Source: Lachnoclostridium sp. An169 (lineage in GTDB: Bacteria; Bacillota; Clostridia; Lachnospirales; Lachnospiraceae). Taken from it: a stretch of 64,000 bases of DNA. Below, in pieces: positions 35,415 to 43,502 of the stretch. The position numbers and the translations under genes are program-made. Within the stretch, counting starts at the first letter, position 1; each line of letters begins with the position of its first letter. The stretch spans positions 1-64,000 of the forward strand of contig NZ_NFKT01000012.1 of assembly GCF_002160525.1 (NCBI RefSeq), in the 5' to 3' direction. The notes under the pieces are model-generated. The model worked only from the letters and a program-made list of their open reading frames with translations. It was not told where the DNA came from and ran no database searches.

Positions 35415-37238
35415 ATGCAGGAGATAAAGAAACCGCGGAAACCGCTGATTTTCTACTATGTGATCGTCATGATCATTCTGCTTCTGTTCAATTTTCTGCT
35501 GATGCCCTGGTTCGCGGAACGCCAGATTGTTGAAGTGGGGTATGAACAGTTTATAAAGATGACGGAAGAGAAAGATATCGGTCAGGTGGAGATCCAGCAG
35601 GAGGAAAACAGAATCCTGTTTACAGACAAGGACGGCACCCGGATCTATGAGACCGGGATGATCGATGATCCGGATCTTACACAGAGACTGGTCGATTCAG
35701 GGGCCAGTATTTACGGACAGATTGTCAAACAGACATCGCCGTGGCTGACCCTCATTCTTTCGTGGATTCTGCCGATTCTGATTTTTGTGGGGATCGGGCA
35801 GTATATGTCAAAGAAACTGATGAACCGGGCAAGCGGCGGACCGGACTCCATGATATTCGGTATGGGGAAGAGCAATGCGAAGGTCTACGTCAAATCCTCA
35901 GAGGGAATCCGGTTCTCGGATGTGGCAGGAGAGGACGAGGCAAAGGAAAGCCTGGCAGAGATCGTAGATTATCTTCACAATCCCGGGAAGTACAGAGAAG
36001 TGGGGGCGAATATGCCCAAGGGAGTTCTGCTTGTGGGACCGCCGGGAACAGGAAAGACCATGCTTGCCAAGGCTGTGGCAGGTGAGGCAAACGTGCCGTT
36101 CTTCTCCATGTCCGGCTCTGAGTTTGTAGAGATGTTCGTGGGAATGGGCGCATCCAAGGTGAGAGATCTGTTTAAACAGGCAAAAGAAAAGGCGCCCTGT
36201 ATCGTGTTTATCGACGAGATCGACGCCATCGGGCAGAAGCGCGACGGCAGAGTGGGAGGAAATGATGAGAGGGAGCAGACCCTCAATCAGCTTCTCACGG
36301 AGATGGACGGATTCGAGAATAACAACGGCGTAATCATTCTGGCGGCAACGAACCGTCCGGAGTCTCTGGATCCGGCGCTGACCAGGCCGGGACGTTTTGA
36401 CCGGAGAGTGCCGGTAGAACTGCCGGATCTCAAGGGCAGGGAGGAGATTCTGAAAGTTCATGCCAAAAAGGTAAAACTGGACGACAGTGTGGACTTCAAC
36501 AAAGTGGCGAGAATGGCCTCCGGTGCATCCGGCGCAGAGCTTGCCAATATTGTAAATGAGGCGGCGCTCCGGACGGTGCGCACCGGGAGGAACTGCGTGA
36601 CACAGGCGGACCTGGAAGAGAGCATTGAAGTCGTTATCGCCGGGTATCAGAAGAAGAACGCCATCCTTACGGATCAGGAGAAGAAGATTGTGTCCTATCA
36701 TGAGGTGGGACATGCCCTTGTAGCTGCCATGCAGACCCATTCGGCTCCGGTCCAGAAGATCACTATCGTTCCCCGGACATCGGGTGCGCTGGGTTACACC
36801 ATGCAGGTGGATGAGGGAAATCATTATCTGATGAGCCAGGAAGAACTGGAGAACAAGATCGCCACGCTGACCGGCGGACGTGCGGCGGAGGAGCTGGTGT
36901 TCCATTCCTCTTCCACCGGAGCCTCCAATGATATCGAGCAGGCAACCAAGCTTGCCCGTTCCATGATCACCCGCTACGGTATGAGCGAGGAATTCGATAT
37001 GGTGGCAATGGAGACGGTGACGAACCAGTATCTGGGAGGGGACACTTCACTGACCTGCTCTGCCGAGACACAGGCGGAGATCGACCGGAAAGTAGTGGAA
37101 CTGGTGAAGAAGCAGCATGAAAAAGCCCGGAAGATTCTAGAGGATAACCGGGAGAAACTGGATGAGATCTCGGAATATCTTTATGAGAAAGAGACCATAA
37201 CCGGAGATGAGTTTATGAAGATACTGGAGAAGAAATAA
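35415..37238 (+). CDS. ftsH: ATP-dependent zinc metalloprotease FtsH
   Basis: 607 aa. Two membrane helices (about 15-35 and 110-130) flank an extracytoplasmic domain, then an AAA+ domain: Walker A GPPGTGKT at about 208-215, Walker [13 protein letters not shown], second region of homology RPGRFDRRV. The C-terminal M41 peptidase has HEVGH near 428-432. It degrades misfolded membrane and some soluble proteins. AAGGAGGAAG precedes the ATG. It stands alone, not next to tilS/hpt as in the usual ftsH locus, so it may be an extra copy. Confidence 0.96.
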   Translation: MQEIKKPRKPLIFYYVIVMIILLLFNFLLMPWFAERQIVEVGYEQFIKMTEEKDIGQVEIQQEENRILFTDKDGTRIYETGMIDDPDLTQRLVDSGASIYGQIVKQTSPWLTLILSWILPILIFVGIGQYMSKKLMNRASGGPDSMIFGMGKSNAKVYVKSSEGIRFSDVAGEDEAKESLAEIVDYLHNPGKYREVGANMPKGVLLVGPPGTGKTMLAKAVAGEANVPFFSMSGSEFVEMFVGMGASKVRDLFKQAKEKAPCIVFIDEIDAIGQKRDGRVGGNDEREQTLNQLLTEMDGFENNNGVIILAATNRPESLDPALTRPGRFDRRVPVELPDLKGREEILKVHAKKVKLDDSVDFNKVARMASGASGAELANIVNEAALRTVRTGRNCVTQADLEESIEVVIAGYQKKNAILTDQEKKIVSYHEVGHALVAAMQTHSAPVQKITIVPRTSGALGYTMQVDEGNHYLMSQEELENKIATLTGGRAAEELVFHSSSTGASNDIEQATKLARSMITRYGMSEEFDMVAMETVTNQYLGGDTSLTCSAETQAEIDRKVVELVKKQHEKARKILEDNREKLDEISEYLYEKETITGDEFMKILEKK

Positions 37239-37326
37239 AGAATATATCGTTGCGTCGCCGGGGCGGTTTTGTTATGGGCTGCCCCGGCGGTTATGCCGAC
37301 TCTCTTTGCAATTCAATTTTCCCCTC

Positions 37327-37358
37327 TTGACATTTCCGCCCTCCGGGTTTACTATAAT
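37327..37358 (+). promoter_or_regulatory. promoter of thiT leader
   Basis: TTGACA (37327-37332) is followed after 17 bp by TACTAT (37350-37355), overlapping a TATAAT three bases further on. The transcript starts just before the TPP riboswitch. Confidence 0.7.
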
Positions 37359-37387
37359 ACCCGGTACAAAATTACATATGATTGATG

Positions 37388-37475
37388 ACAAGGGGAGCTT
37401 GTGCGACAGGCTGAGAGGAAGTTAAAAACTTCGACCCATAACCTGATTTGGATAATGCCAACGTAGGGATATGAA
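37388..37475 (+). promoter_or_regulatory. TPP riboswitch (THI element)
   Basis: The conserved blocks appear in order: GGGGAGCT, CAGGCTGAGAGG, GACCC, ACCTGATTTGGATAATGCCA and ACGTAGGGAT. This is a standard thiamine-pyrophosphate aptamer. Downstream, CCCTTTTGTTTT (37495-37506) can pair with GAAACAGGAGGG (37515-37526), burying the thiT SD and preceding a run of seven T. The aptamer's AAGGGG can alternatively pair with CCCCTT at 37494-37499, which would prevent that hairpin without ligand. TPP therefore likely switches thiT off. Confidence 0.96.
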
Positions 37476-37534
37476 CCATCTTTATTTTTCGAGCCCCTTT
37501 TGTTTTCAGTCGGAGAAACAGGAGGGATTTTTTT

Positions 37535-38200
37535 ATGTTTGATTTTCTGGTGACAGCTGACGGCGGACTTACCACTGCCGGATATGTGGTGAGTGCTGTG
37601 GTCGGAATTGCACTGTTTGTCGGCGCTGTATTCCTTGCAGGAAAACACTCCGAGAAAAAGAAACTGACAACCAAGCAGCTTGTATTCTGTGCTGTGGCGC
37701 TTGCGTTGGCGTTTGCCACGTCCTATGTGCGTGTTGTGAAGATGCCCTGGGGCGGAAGTGTGACGCTCTGCAGTATGCTTTTTATCGTCCTTGTGGCGAA
37801 CTGGTACGGCGTGGCAACCGGAATGATGGTAGGATTTGTGTACGGTCTTCTTCAGTTCCTTCAGGAGCCTTATGTCCTGTCACTTTTCCAGGTATGCTGC
37901 GACTATGTGCTTGCCTTTGCGGCGCTGGGACTTGCCGGACTGTTCGCAAAGAGCAGACACGGGCTTGTGAAAGGATATATACTGGCTGTGTTTGCGCGGG
38001 GAGTATTCCATGTACTTGGAGGATATCTCTACTGGATGGACTATATGCCGGAAAACTTCCCGAAATCGCTGGCAGCGGTATACCCGATTCTCTATAATTA
38101 CAGCTATCTGCTGGTTGAGGGAATTATCACTGTGATTATTATTTCTCTGCCGCCTGTGGTGCGGGCGCTTGGAAAAGTAAAGCAGAGCGCGACAGAATAA
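37535..38200 (+). CDS. thiT: thiamine ECF transporter S component
   Basis: 221 aa with about six to seven membrane helices. After one N-terminal helix the ThiT core begins at TTKQLVFCAVALALAFATSYVRVVKMPWGGSVT, with the family's WGGS motif at the thiamine pocket. It binds thiamine and works with a shared EcfAA'T module encoded elsewhere. The upstream TPP riboswitch confirms the substrate. The extra N-terminal helix, compared with the usual shorter ThiT, is a little unusual. Confidence 0.95.
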   Translation: MFDFLVTADGGLTTAGYVVSAVVGIALFVGAVFLAGKHSEKKKLTTKQLVFCAVALALAFATSYVRVVKMPWGGSVTLCSMLFIVLVANWYGVATGMMVGFVYGLLQFLQEPYVLSLFQVCCDYVLAFAALGLAGLFAKSRHGLVKGYILAVFARGVFHVLGGYLYWMDYMPENFPKSLAAVYPILYNYSYLLVEGIITVIIISLPPVVRALGKVKQSATE

Positions 38201-38229
38201 CGCTTTTGTTACCGACGAATATGTGAATG

Positions 38230-38271
38230 AAAAAGCCGGGAATCCGCAAAATGGCGGATTCCCGGCTTTTT
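38230..38271. terminator. bidirectional terminator between thiT and flippase gene
   Basis: AAAAAGCCGGGAATCCGC pairs perfectly with GCGGATTCCCGGCTTTTT (18 bp, AAAATG loop). A second copy of GCGGATTCCCGG follows directly at 38272-38283. Confidence 0.95.
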
Positions 38272-38302
38272 GCGGATTCCCGGTTTGTGTTTATGCCGTA
38301 TG

Positions 38303-39916
38303 TTACTGCCTCAGAATCTTCAGAAGGATATTTCCCATGGGCATCTGCTGCAGTTCCCGTCTGGTTACAGTCTTAAAGGCGATGATCAGGAACAGGTAAA
38401 GGACGAATCCGAATACTGCCGCCACGCACACTGCCAGGGTATTGGACGGGACCAGCGCATGAATTCCCATGTAAATCAGCCTTGCCGCTACAGCCATGAT
38501 TGCGGAGGCAGCCAGCGGAAGCAGGAAGGTTGTCCTGATTTCCTGATGGTAATGCAGTGTCTTGCCGATGGCGATCCAGTTCAGAATACACACCACCAGG
38601 GCAAAGGTCAGGTTGCCGATGACAAGTCCGTACACTCCGAGATTCAGGTGCTGCAGCATGATGTAGACCAGGACAATGTGGATCACCAGGGAGATCGCCG
38701 AGTGAGTGACAGATTTCCTCAGCTGGTCGATGCCCTGAAGCACCGCATTGGTCACAGTGGATAAAGAGAAGAAGATTACAGCCGTTGAACCCATCATCAG
38801 AAGGTTGGCAGTCATCTCTCTGCTGTCTCCGAATACAAGCTGCATGATCGGACCTGCCAGGGAAAGCATGGCAGCCGCACAGGGGATGGCAATCAGCATG
38901 TTGAATTTGACAGTCATATAAATCTTGTTCTTTACTTCCCGTTTTTCCCCTCTGACACGGGATGTCACGATACTCGGTATCATGGATGCGCCCAGGGAAG
39001 AGGCGATTGCCACCGGCACGTTTGTCAGAAGACGGTATTTTCCGCCGTAAATGCCGAGCAGGGAAAGACGTTCGCTTTCATCCAGGCCTTTTCCTCCCAT
39101 GATCAGACCGAACATGGAATTATCCACAGAGCCGCTGAGCTGATAGACAAACTGGCTCAGAATGATCGGTGTAAACGTAAGGATCAGAAGCTTCATGATA
39201 TCGCTGTAGGAAGATGCCGGGGCAGAACTCCGGCGTTTCCGGGAATGCCTCTGGTATATGTACATCATCCAGGCGAGAATCAGAAATGCCGCCAGTGCGC
39301 CCACAAGGGTTCCCAGTGTTCCGCCGGCCGCGCCGTAGGATGCCGGATTATCCATATCTGCAAAGCGCTTCATAAAGTACCAGGACGCCCAGATACTCAC
39401 TGCCGCATGTACCACCTGTTCAATGACCTGGGACAGGGAAGTGGGCATCATATTGCCGCGGCCCTGGAAGAATCCGCGGAACACGCCCATCACGGCAAAC
39501 ACCAGGATCGTAGGAGCCATGACCCGGAGCGGCAGAGCGCTTCCCGGGCTGTTGAAGATCACGGAGGCGATCCAGTTCGCGCCTGCAAGCAGCAGGACAG
39601 TCATAAGCCCGCCGGTAAAGACTCCGATCGCCAGTCCGCAGTGGAATACTCTTTTTGAATCGTTGTAATTGTGTTCTTCCTCCTTGGCAGCGATCAGTTT
39701 GGAGACCGCCAGGGGAAGACTGTATGAGGAAAGAATAAGACCGATGTTGTAGATTTCGTATGCTGTATTGTAGTAGCCGATGCCCTCGTCCCCGAGAAAG
39801 CGGGTCATCGGGATCTTGTAAAACAGTCCGATCAGGCGGACGATGATGCCTGCTGCGGCCAGGATCGTTCCCTGGATCAGATAATTGTTATCTGCCTGTT
39901 TTTTTCTTGTGCCCAT
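38303..39916 (-). CDS. polysaccharide/lipid flippase, SpoVB/MurJ-like (MOP superfamily)
   Basis: 537 aa, fourteen predicted membrane helices. The N-terminus (IVRLIGLFYKIPMTRFLGDEGIGYYNTAYEIYNIG region) is the signature of SpoVB/YtgP/MurJ-type exporters, which flip lipid-linked oligosaccharides such as lipid II or spore-cortex precursors. No polysaccharide cluster surrounds it, so a general peptidoglycan or spore role is more likely than capsule export. Single gene. Confidence 0.9.
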   Translation of the reverse strand: MGTRKKQADNNYLIQGTILAAAGIIVRLIGLFYKIPMTRFLGDEGIGYYNTAYEIYNIGLILSSYSLPLAVSKLIAAKEEEHNYNDSKRVFHCGLAIGVFTGGLMTVLLLAGANWIASVIFNSPGSALPLRVMAPTILVFAVMGVFRGFFQGRGNMMPTSLSQVIEQVVHAAVSIWASWYFMKRFADMDNPASYGAAGGTLGTLVGALAAFLILAWMMYIYQRHSRKRRSSAPASSYSDIMKLLILTFTPIILSQFVYQLSGSVDNSMFGLIMGGKGLDESERLSLLGIYGGKYRLLTNVPVAIASSLGASMIPSIVTSRVRGEKREVKNKIYMTVKFNMLIAIPCAAAMLSLAGPIMQLVFGDSREMTANLLMMGSTAVIFFSLSTVTNAVLQGIDQLRKSVTHSAISLVIHIVLVYIMLQHLNLGVYGLVIGNLTFALVVCILNWIAIGKTLHYHQEIRTTFLLPLAASAIMAVAARLIYMGIHALVPSNTLAVCVAAVFGFVLYLFLIIAFKTVTRRELQQMPMGNILLKILRQ

Positions 39917-40095
39917 TTGTGTACTTGCCTTTCTTTTCTGTCAGGAAAATCTTTCAAAATAATCATATAGATATTTTACGTTCTTATGCTGTCCTTTGTC
40001 AACCGCTTCGGAGGGATGCAAGTATGAAAAGAAAATAAATTCTGTCATTAAAACAGCGCGGAAAGTACACATGGGCAGATCGTTCGTTTTTCTTT

Positions 40096-40151
40096 TATAA
40101 GTGCAGACGTGCAGGCCTGCGGATATAAGTACAGGTGCGCAGACCTGCGGA
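40096..40151. repeat. tandem 28-bp direct repeat
   Basis: Two adjacent 28-bp units starting TATAAGT and ending CCTGCGGA (40096-40123 and 40124-40151) differ at five positions, all transitions. They lie just downstream of the fused ureohydrolase gene and contain small GC-rich palindromes that might help leftward termination. Confidence 0.6.
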
Positions 40152-40166
40152 TGCAGGCGCAGGGGT

Positions 40167-42134
40167 TCAGCCTTGCGGAGACACCGTCTGCTTGAGCACA
40201 TTCTTATTATATGAGGCAATGCTCAGAAATTCGGAAATAATCCGTGCGCCTGCCAGTGTTGTAATATTCCCTGTATCATACTGCGGGGCCACTTCGACGA
40301 GATCAAATCCTTTAATGTTCAGCCCGGGAAGGGCAAGCCGCAGAAGTTTTAACGCCTCAGCGGTGGTGAAGCCGCCGGCAATGGGGGTCCCGGTGCCGGG
40401 AGCGTAAGCGGGATCGATAAAATCGATATCAAATGTCACGAAAACAGGGCAGTCACCGACTGTGTCCCGAATACGCTGCGCAGCGCTCTCCAGGCTGATC
40501 TTGTGGAGTTCCTGTGCTTTTATGATTTTCATGCCGTGACTGAGGGCAAAGTCATGATCTGTTTTGCCGCCGGAGCGGAGACCGATCTGAATGCCGTGGG
40601 CGGCATCCAGGCTGCCGTTGTTGATGGCGAGCCGGAACGGGGTCCCGTGAGTGATCAGACAGTTCCCGTCGCCATCGGGAGCGTCCCAAGTGTCCGTGTG
40701 GGAGTCGAAATGGATAAATGCCATGGGACCGTATTTCTTTTTCATGGAACGGAGTTCGGCAAAAGTAAGTGCGTGGTCTCCTCCTACGCCGATGGTAACG
40801 CCGTCTGTCTCGCTTAAGATCTGATCCAGCTGACTGGTGACGGCGAGTATAGTCTCGTGTACATTCTGGTAAGGAATATCAAAGTCTCCATAATCTATTC
40901 CGGTAAAATTCTCTCTGGCGTTAAACTGGAATTCAATGTCATAATTGGAAAATCCCCAGCATTTCCGGATCTCTCTCGGGGCGAAACGTGTCCCTGGGCG
41001 GTTGGACGTGGCACAGTCATAAGGCATGCCGTAGATGACCGCATCGGCGCCGGATATATCTCTGGAATGAGGAAAGCCCATAAAAGTATGGATTCCCGTG
41101 CTGGGAAAAGCAGGAATATCGCCCTGTTCTGCTAGATTTTTCTCTTCGAATTCTTTTGTCTTTTCCTCGGTGTCCGGGAAAAGCGGAACACCGCTGCCAC
41201 GGCGGAGAGTGCCAAGCTCTTTTCTCTTCGCGATGGAACCGATCATGTCTACCAGGATGCCGTCCGCAGCCTGGCAGGTGAGTCCGCCGCTGTCAAGATC
41301 GGGTGCAACTTCTACGATGTCAAACCCTTTGATGTCAAGAAGCGAAGCAATGCCGCGTATGATCTGTCTGGCCAGGGTTGTCTCCGGACCTCCGACTACC
41401 GGCGTACCGGTTCCCGGTGCAGCTGCGGGATCGAGAAAATCAATATCAAAGGTCAGAAAGCAGGGGGCATTGCCGACCTGTTTGAGTATTGTGTCTATGA
41501 CGGCATCTGCCTTCATATCGAGAAGCTCATAGGCATGAATGACTTTCATGCCCCTGTCTTTGGCAAAATCATAATACTCTTTGCTGTGAAAGCCGCCGCG
41601 CATTCCGATCTGGATGGAATGTTCACAGTCGATCAGACCTTCTTCCACAGCACGGGAGAAGGGAGTTCCATGATCGTATTTCGTTCCGAAACAGCGGACG
41701 TCCCTGTGGGAATCAAAATGTACAAGGGCAACCGGTCCGTAGTATTCTTTGATGGCACGAAGTTCGGGCAGGGTAACGGAATGGTCTCCGCCAAGGATTA
41801 CCGTGACGACGCCATGAGAGAGGAATTCTTTCATAGCTGATGTTATCATATGGAAAGAAGGCAGGATATAACCGTGTTTTACCTCGATATTTCCATAATC
41901 CGTACCGGAAGCAAGGGAGGTCTCAACCTCAAGATTCTGATTGTATCCCATGTGTTTCCAGTAGCAGTTGCGGATGGCGTCCGGGGCAAAACGTGTGCCG
42001 GGTGAACCGCTGGTGGCAGAGTCGAATCCGATGCCTGCCACAACATAATCACAGGTGTCAAGGTCTGCCCGGTAGGGAAGATTTTTATAAGTATTAAAAC
42101 CGGTTTCCGGTTGCTTTTTTACTGTTTCTGTCAT
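40167..42134 (-). CDS. tandem fused ureohydrolase (two agmatinase-family domains)
   Basis: 655 aa, twice the normal length, made of two complete arginase/agmatinase-fold domains (about 20-310 and 345-650) joined by a charged linker. Domain 1 ligands: H118 (GGDH), D141/H143/D145 (DSHRD), D230/D232 (DID), plus H155 in DHGTPF. Domain 2: H454, D477/H479/D481, D569/D571 and H496 in THGTPF. Both keep the APGTGTP loop. Family members hydrolyse a guanidino group to urea plus an amine using two Mn (or Ni) ions. GGAGG precedes the ATG at 42134. It lies 13 bp after a single-domain paralogue. No frameshift is needed. Substrate is unproven; guanidine or guanidino acids are candidates. Confidence 0.92.
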   Translation of the reverse strand: MTETVKKQPETGFNTYKNLPYRADLDTCDYVVAGIGFDSATSGSPGTRFAPDAIRNCYWKHMGYNQNLEVETSLASGTDYGNIEVKHGYILPSFHMITSAMKEFLSHGVVTVILGGDHSVTLPELRAIKEYYGPVALVHFDSHRDVRCFGTKYDHGTPFSRAVEEGLIDCEHSIQIGMRGGFHSKEYYDFAKDRGMKVIHAYELLDMKADAVIDTILKQVGNAPCFLTFDIDFLDPAAAPGTGTPVVGGPETTLARQIIRGIASLLDIKGFDIVEVAPDLDSGGLTCQAADGILVDMIGSIAKRKELGTLRRGSGVPLFPDTEEKTKEFEEKNLAEQGDIPAFPSTGIHTFMGFPHSRDISGADAVIYGMPYDCATSNRPGTRFAPREIRKCWGFSNYDIEFQFNARENFTGIDYGDFDIPYQNVHETILAVTSQLDQILSETDGVTIGVGGDHALTFAELRSMKKKYGPMAFIHFDSHTDTWDAPDGDGNCLITHGTPFRLAINNGSLDAAHGIQIGLRSGGKTDHDFALSHGMKIIKAQELHKISLESAAQRIRDTVGDCPVFVTFDIDFIDPAYAPGTGTPIAGGFTTAEALKLLRLALPGLNIKGFDLVEVAPQYDTGNITTLAGARIISEFLSIASYNKNVLKQTVSPQG

Positions 42135-42147
42135 ACCTGTATTCCTC

Positions 42148-43137
42148 CTATATTCCAAAGTCTTCATATGATGTAATGCCGGCTTTCCTGCAGGCAAGCA
42201 GCGTCAGGAATTCATAGATAAGCCGTTTCCCGGCTATCGCTGTCTTATCACCGGAGTCATACTGCGGATTTACTTCCACAAGGTCGAAACCGATAAAATT
42301 CTTGCCGATCAGGCAGCAGCGGAGAAGTTCGAGAGCCTCCCATGTTGAAAATCCGCCGCCTTCCGGTGTACCGGTACCGGGAGCATAAACCGGATCGAGA
42401 AAATCAATGTCAAATGATACAAAGACCGGGGCGTCTCCCAGAATACCGCGGATTTTTTCCGCTGCAGTGTAAATATCCATTTTATGAAGAGCTTCCGCGG
42501 TAATGACCGTCATGCCCGATCCCCTTGCAAAAGAATAGTCTTTTGCAACAGCTCCGGTAAGGCCCCGCATTCCGATCTGAACGGAATGGTCTGTAAGGAT
42601 GCAGTCATTTTCGATGGCGTCCTTGAAAGGAGTGCCGTGATCTCTCGGGGCATCGGGTGCCATCTCATGGTATCCGGTATCAGAATGACTGTCAAAATGA
42701 AGGATGGCAACTTTGCCAATGGCTTCCTTATATCCGAGAAGTTCCGGAAATGCGATGGAGTGATCTCCGCCTACCAGGACGGGGATGATTCCGGCTCCTG
42801 CCATTTCTTTCACTGTATTCGTAATGTTTTCGGCAGACGGTTCCGGGAATCCGCACTGTACGGGAATGTCTCCATAGTCGATCCCCTGTATATGGTCGAA
42901 GAGAGTCAGGTCGAAGGCATCGCTGTAAAGCTGTGCCCCGTAGGCATTACGGATGGCGTCGGGACCGAAGCGGCAGCCGGGACGGAACGTCACCAGTGTG
43001 TCGAAAGGAACACCGGCTATGGCAAAATCGATTTCTTCCAAAATCTTTGCATCCTTTGCATATGGAAGATCGAGAAAAGTTGAGATGCCTGTACATGCCG
43101 GACCAAGTCTGCGTTTTTTCTGTGGAACGTATTTCAT
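42148..43137 (-). CDS. ureohydrolase (agmatinase family)
   Basis: 329 aa. Metal ligands intact: H126 (VGGDHS), D149/H151/D153 (DSHSD), D243/D245 (DID); H167 in DHGTPF and the APGTGTP motif are present. It hydrolyses a guanidino compound to urea. TGAGGT is the SD. First gene of the leftward unit, expressed from the two MerR-type promoters at 43176-43342, followed by the fused paralogue. Annotation pipelines would call it agmatinase (speB). The neighbourhood lacks other polyamine genes, so the true substrate may differ. Confidence 0.92.
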   Translation of the reverse strand: MKYVPQKKRRLGPACTGISTFLDLPYAKDAKILEEIDFAIAGVPFDTLVTFRPGCRFGPDAIRNAYGAQLYSDAFDLTLFDHIQGIDYGDIPVQCGFPEPSAENITNTVKEMAGAGIIPVLVGGDHSIAFPELLGYKEAIGKVAILHFDSHSDTGYHEMAPDAPRDHGTPFKDAIENDCILTDHSVQIGMRGLTGAVAKDYSFARGSGMTVITAEALHKMDIYTAAEKIRGILGDAPVFVSFDIDFLDPVYAPGTGTPEGGGFSTWEALELLRCCLIGKNFIGFDLVEVNPQYDSGDKTAIAGKRLIYEFLTLLACRKAGITSYEDFGI

Positions 43138-43175
43138 AGTACCTCATTACCTCTTTTCTTTTTTATAATGTCTAA

Positions 43176-43206
43176 ACACTAAATCTTTGCGCTGCACAAA
43201 AGTCAA
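43176..43206 (-). promoter_or_regulatory. MerR-type promoter, proximal copy (leftward)
   Basis: Read leftward: TTGACT (43201-43206), a 19-bp spacer with dyad CTTTTG...CAAAG, then TAGTGT (43176-43181). Overlong 19-bp spacers with a dyad between the boxes are the hallmark of promoters activated by MerR-family proteins. It shares 18 of 22 bp with the distal copy. Confidence 0.65.
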
Positions 43207-43311
43207 GCGCTGATCAGAAACAGGCGGACAAACGGAAAATGTCGCAGAATGAGTGAATGTCGGAAGCAGTAAAACTTTTTGTGACATAAAACTCGGAAAG
43301 TGAAATTTCCA

Positions 43312-43342
43312 ATGATAAACCTTTGTGTAGAACAAAAGTCAA
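43312..43342 (-). promoter_or_regulatory. MerR-type promoter, distal copy (leftward)
   Basis: Read leftward: TTGACT (43337-43342), a 19-bp spacer containing the dyad CTTTTGTTCTACACAAAG, then TATCAT (43312-43317). A MerR regulator of the BmrR/BltR type is encoded in the divergent operon at 53859-54707 and is the natural candidate to bind here. Confidence 0.7.
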
Positions 43343-43380
43343 TTAAGAAAATATAAAATAAAAAATATTAAAAAAAAGCA

Positions 43381-43409
43381 TTGACAGCCTCCAAAATTGC
43401 GCGTAATAT
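43381..43409 (+). promoter_or_regulatory. sigma-A promoter of the importer/ureohydrolase/urease operon
   Basis: TTGACA (43381-43386), 17-bp spacer, TAATAT (43404-43409). Transcription would start near 43416, immediately before the two stem-loops of the leader. It is divergent to the MerR-type promoters. Confidence 0.85.
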
Positions 43410-43421
43410 GCACAGCAACAA

Positions 43422-43474
43422 GAATCACGACAGGATTCCAACGAGGGAATGGCAAAAAAGCCATCCCTTTTTTT
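43422..43474 (+). promoter_or_regulatory. candidate guanidine-IV (mepA-like) riboswitch with terminator
   Basis: Stem-loop 1 is GAATC/GATTC (43422-43426/43434-43438) with loop ACGACAG. Stem-loop 2 is ATTCC/GGAAT (43435-43439/43446-43450) with loop AACGAG. The terminator GGGAATGGC/GCCATCCC (43445-43453/43460-43467) plus seven T overlaps stem 2, so the folds exclude one another. Two ACGA-containing loops directly abutting a terminator match what I recall of the guanidine-IV class, which switches transcription on. The terminator sits 29 nt before the first start codon, so some attenuation control is almost certain; the ligand assignment is tentative. Confidence 0.6.
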
Positions 43475-43502
43475 ATTTCCCGAAAAGAGAGGAGAGGATA
43501 AT

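Noticed and set aside
39941-40219. 92-codon leftward frame between flippase and ureohydrolase genes
   Set aside because: Lies over the 28-bp tandem repeat and overlaps the ureohydrolase end; no SD or domain.
43138-43380. guanidine-I, -II or -III type riboswitch in front of the leftward ureohydrolase genes
   Set aside because: No ykkC-like conserved blocks, no paired ACGR tetraloop hairpins and no terminator were found there; only the MerR-type promoters stand out.
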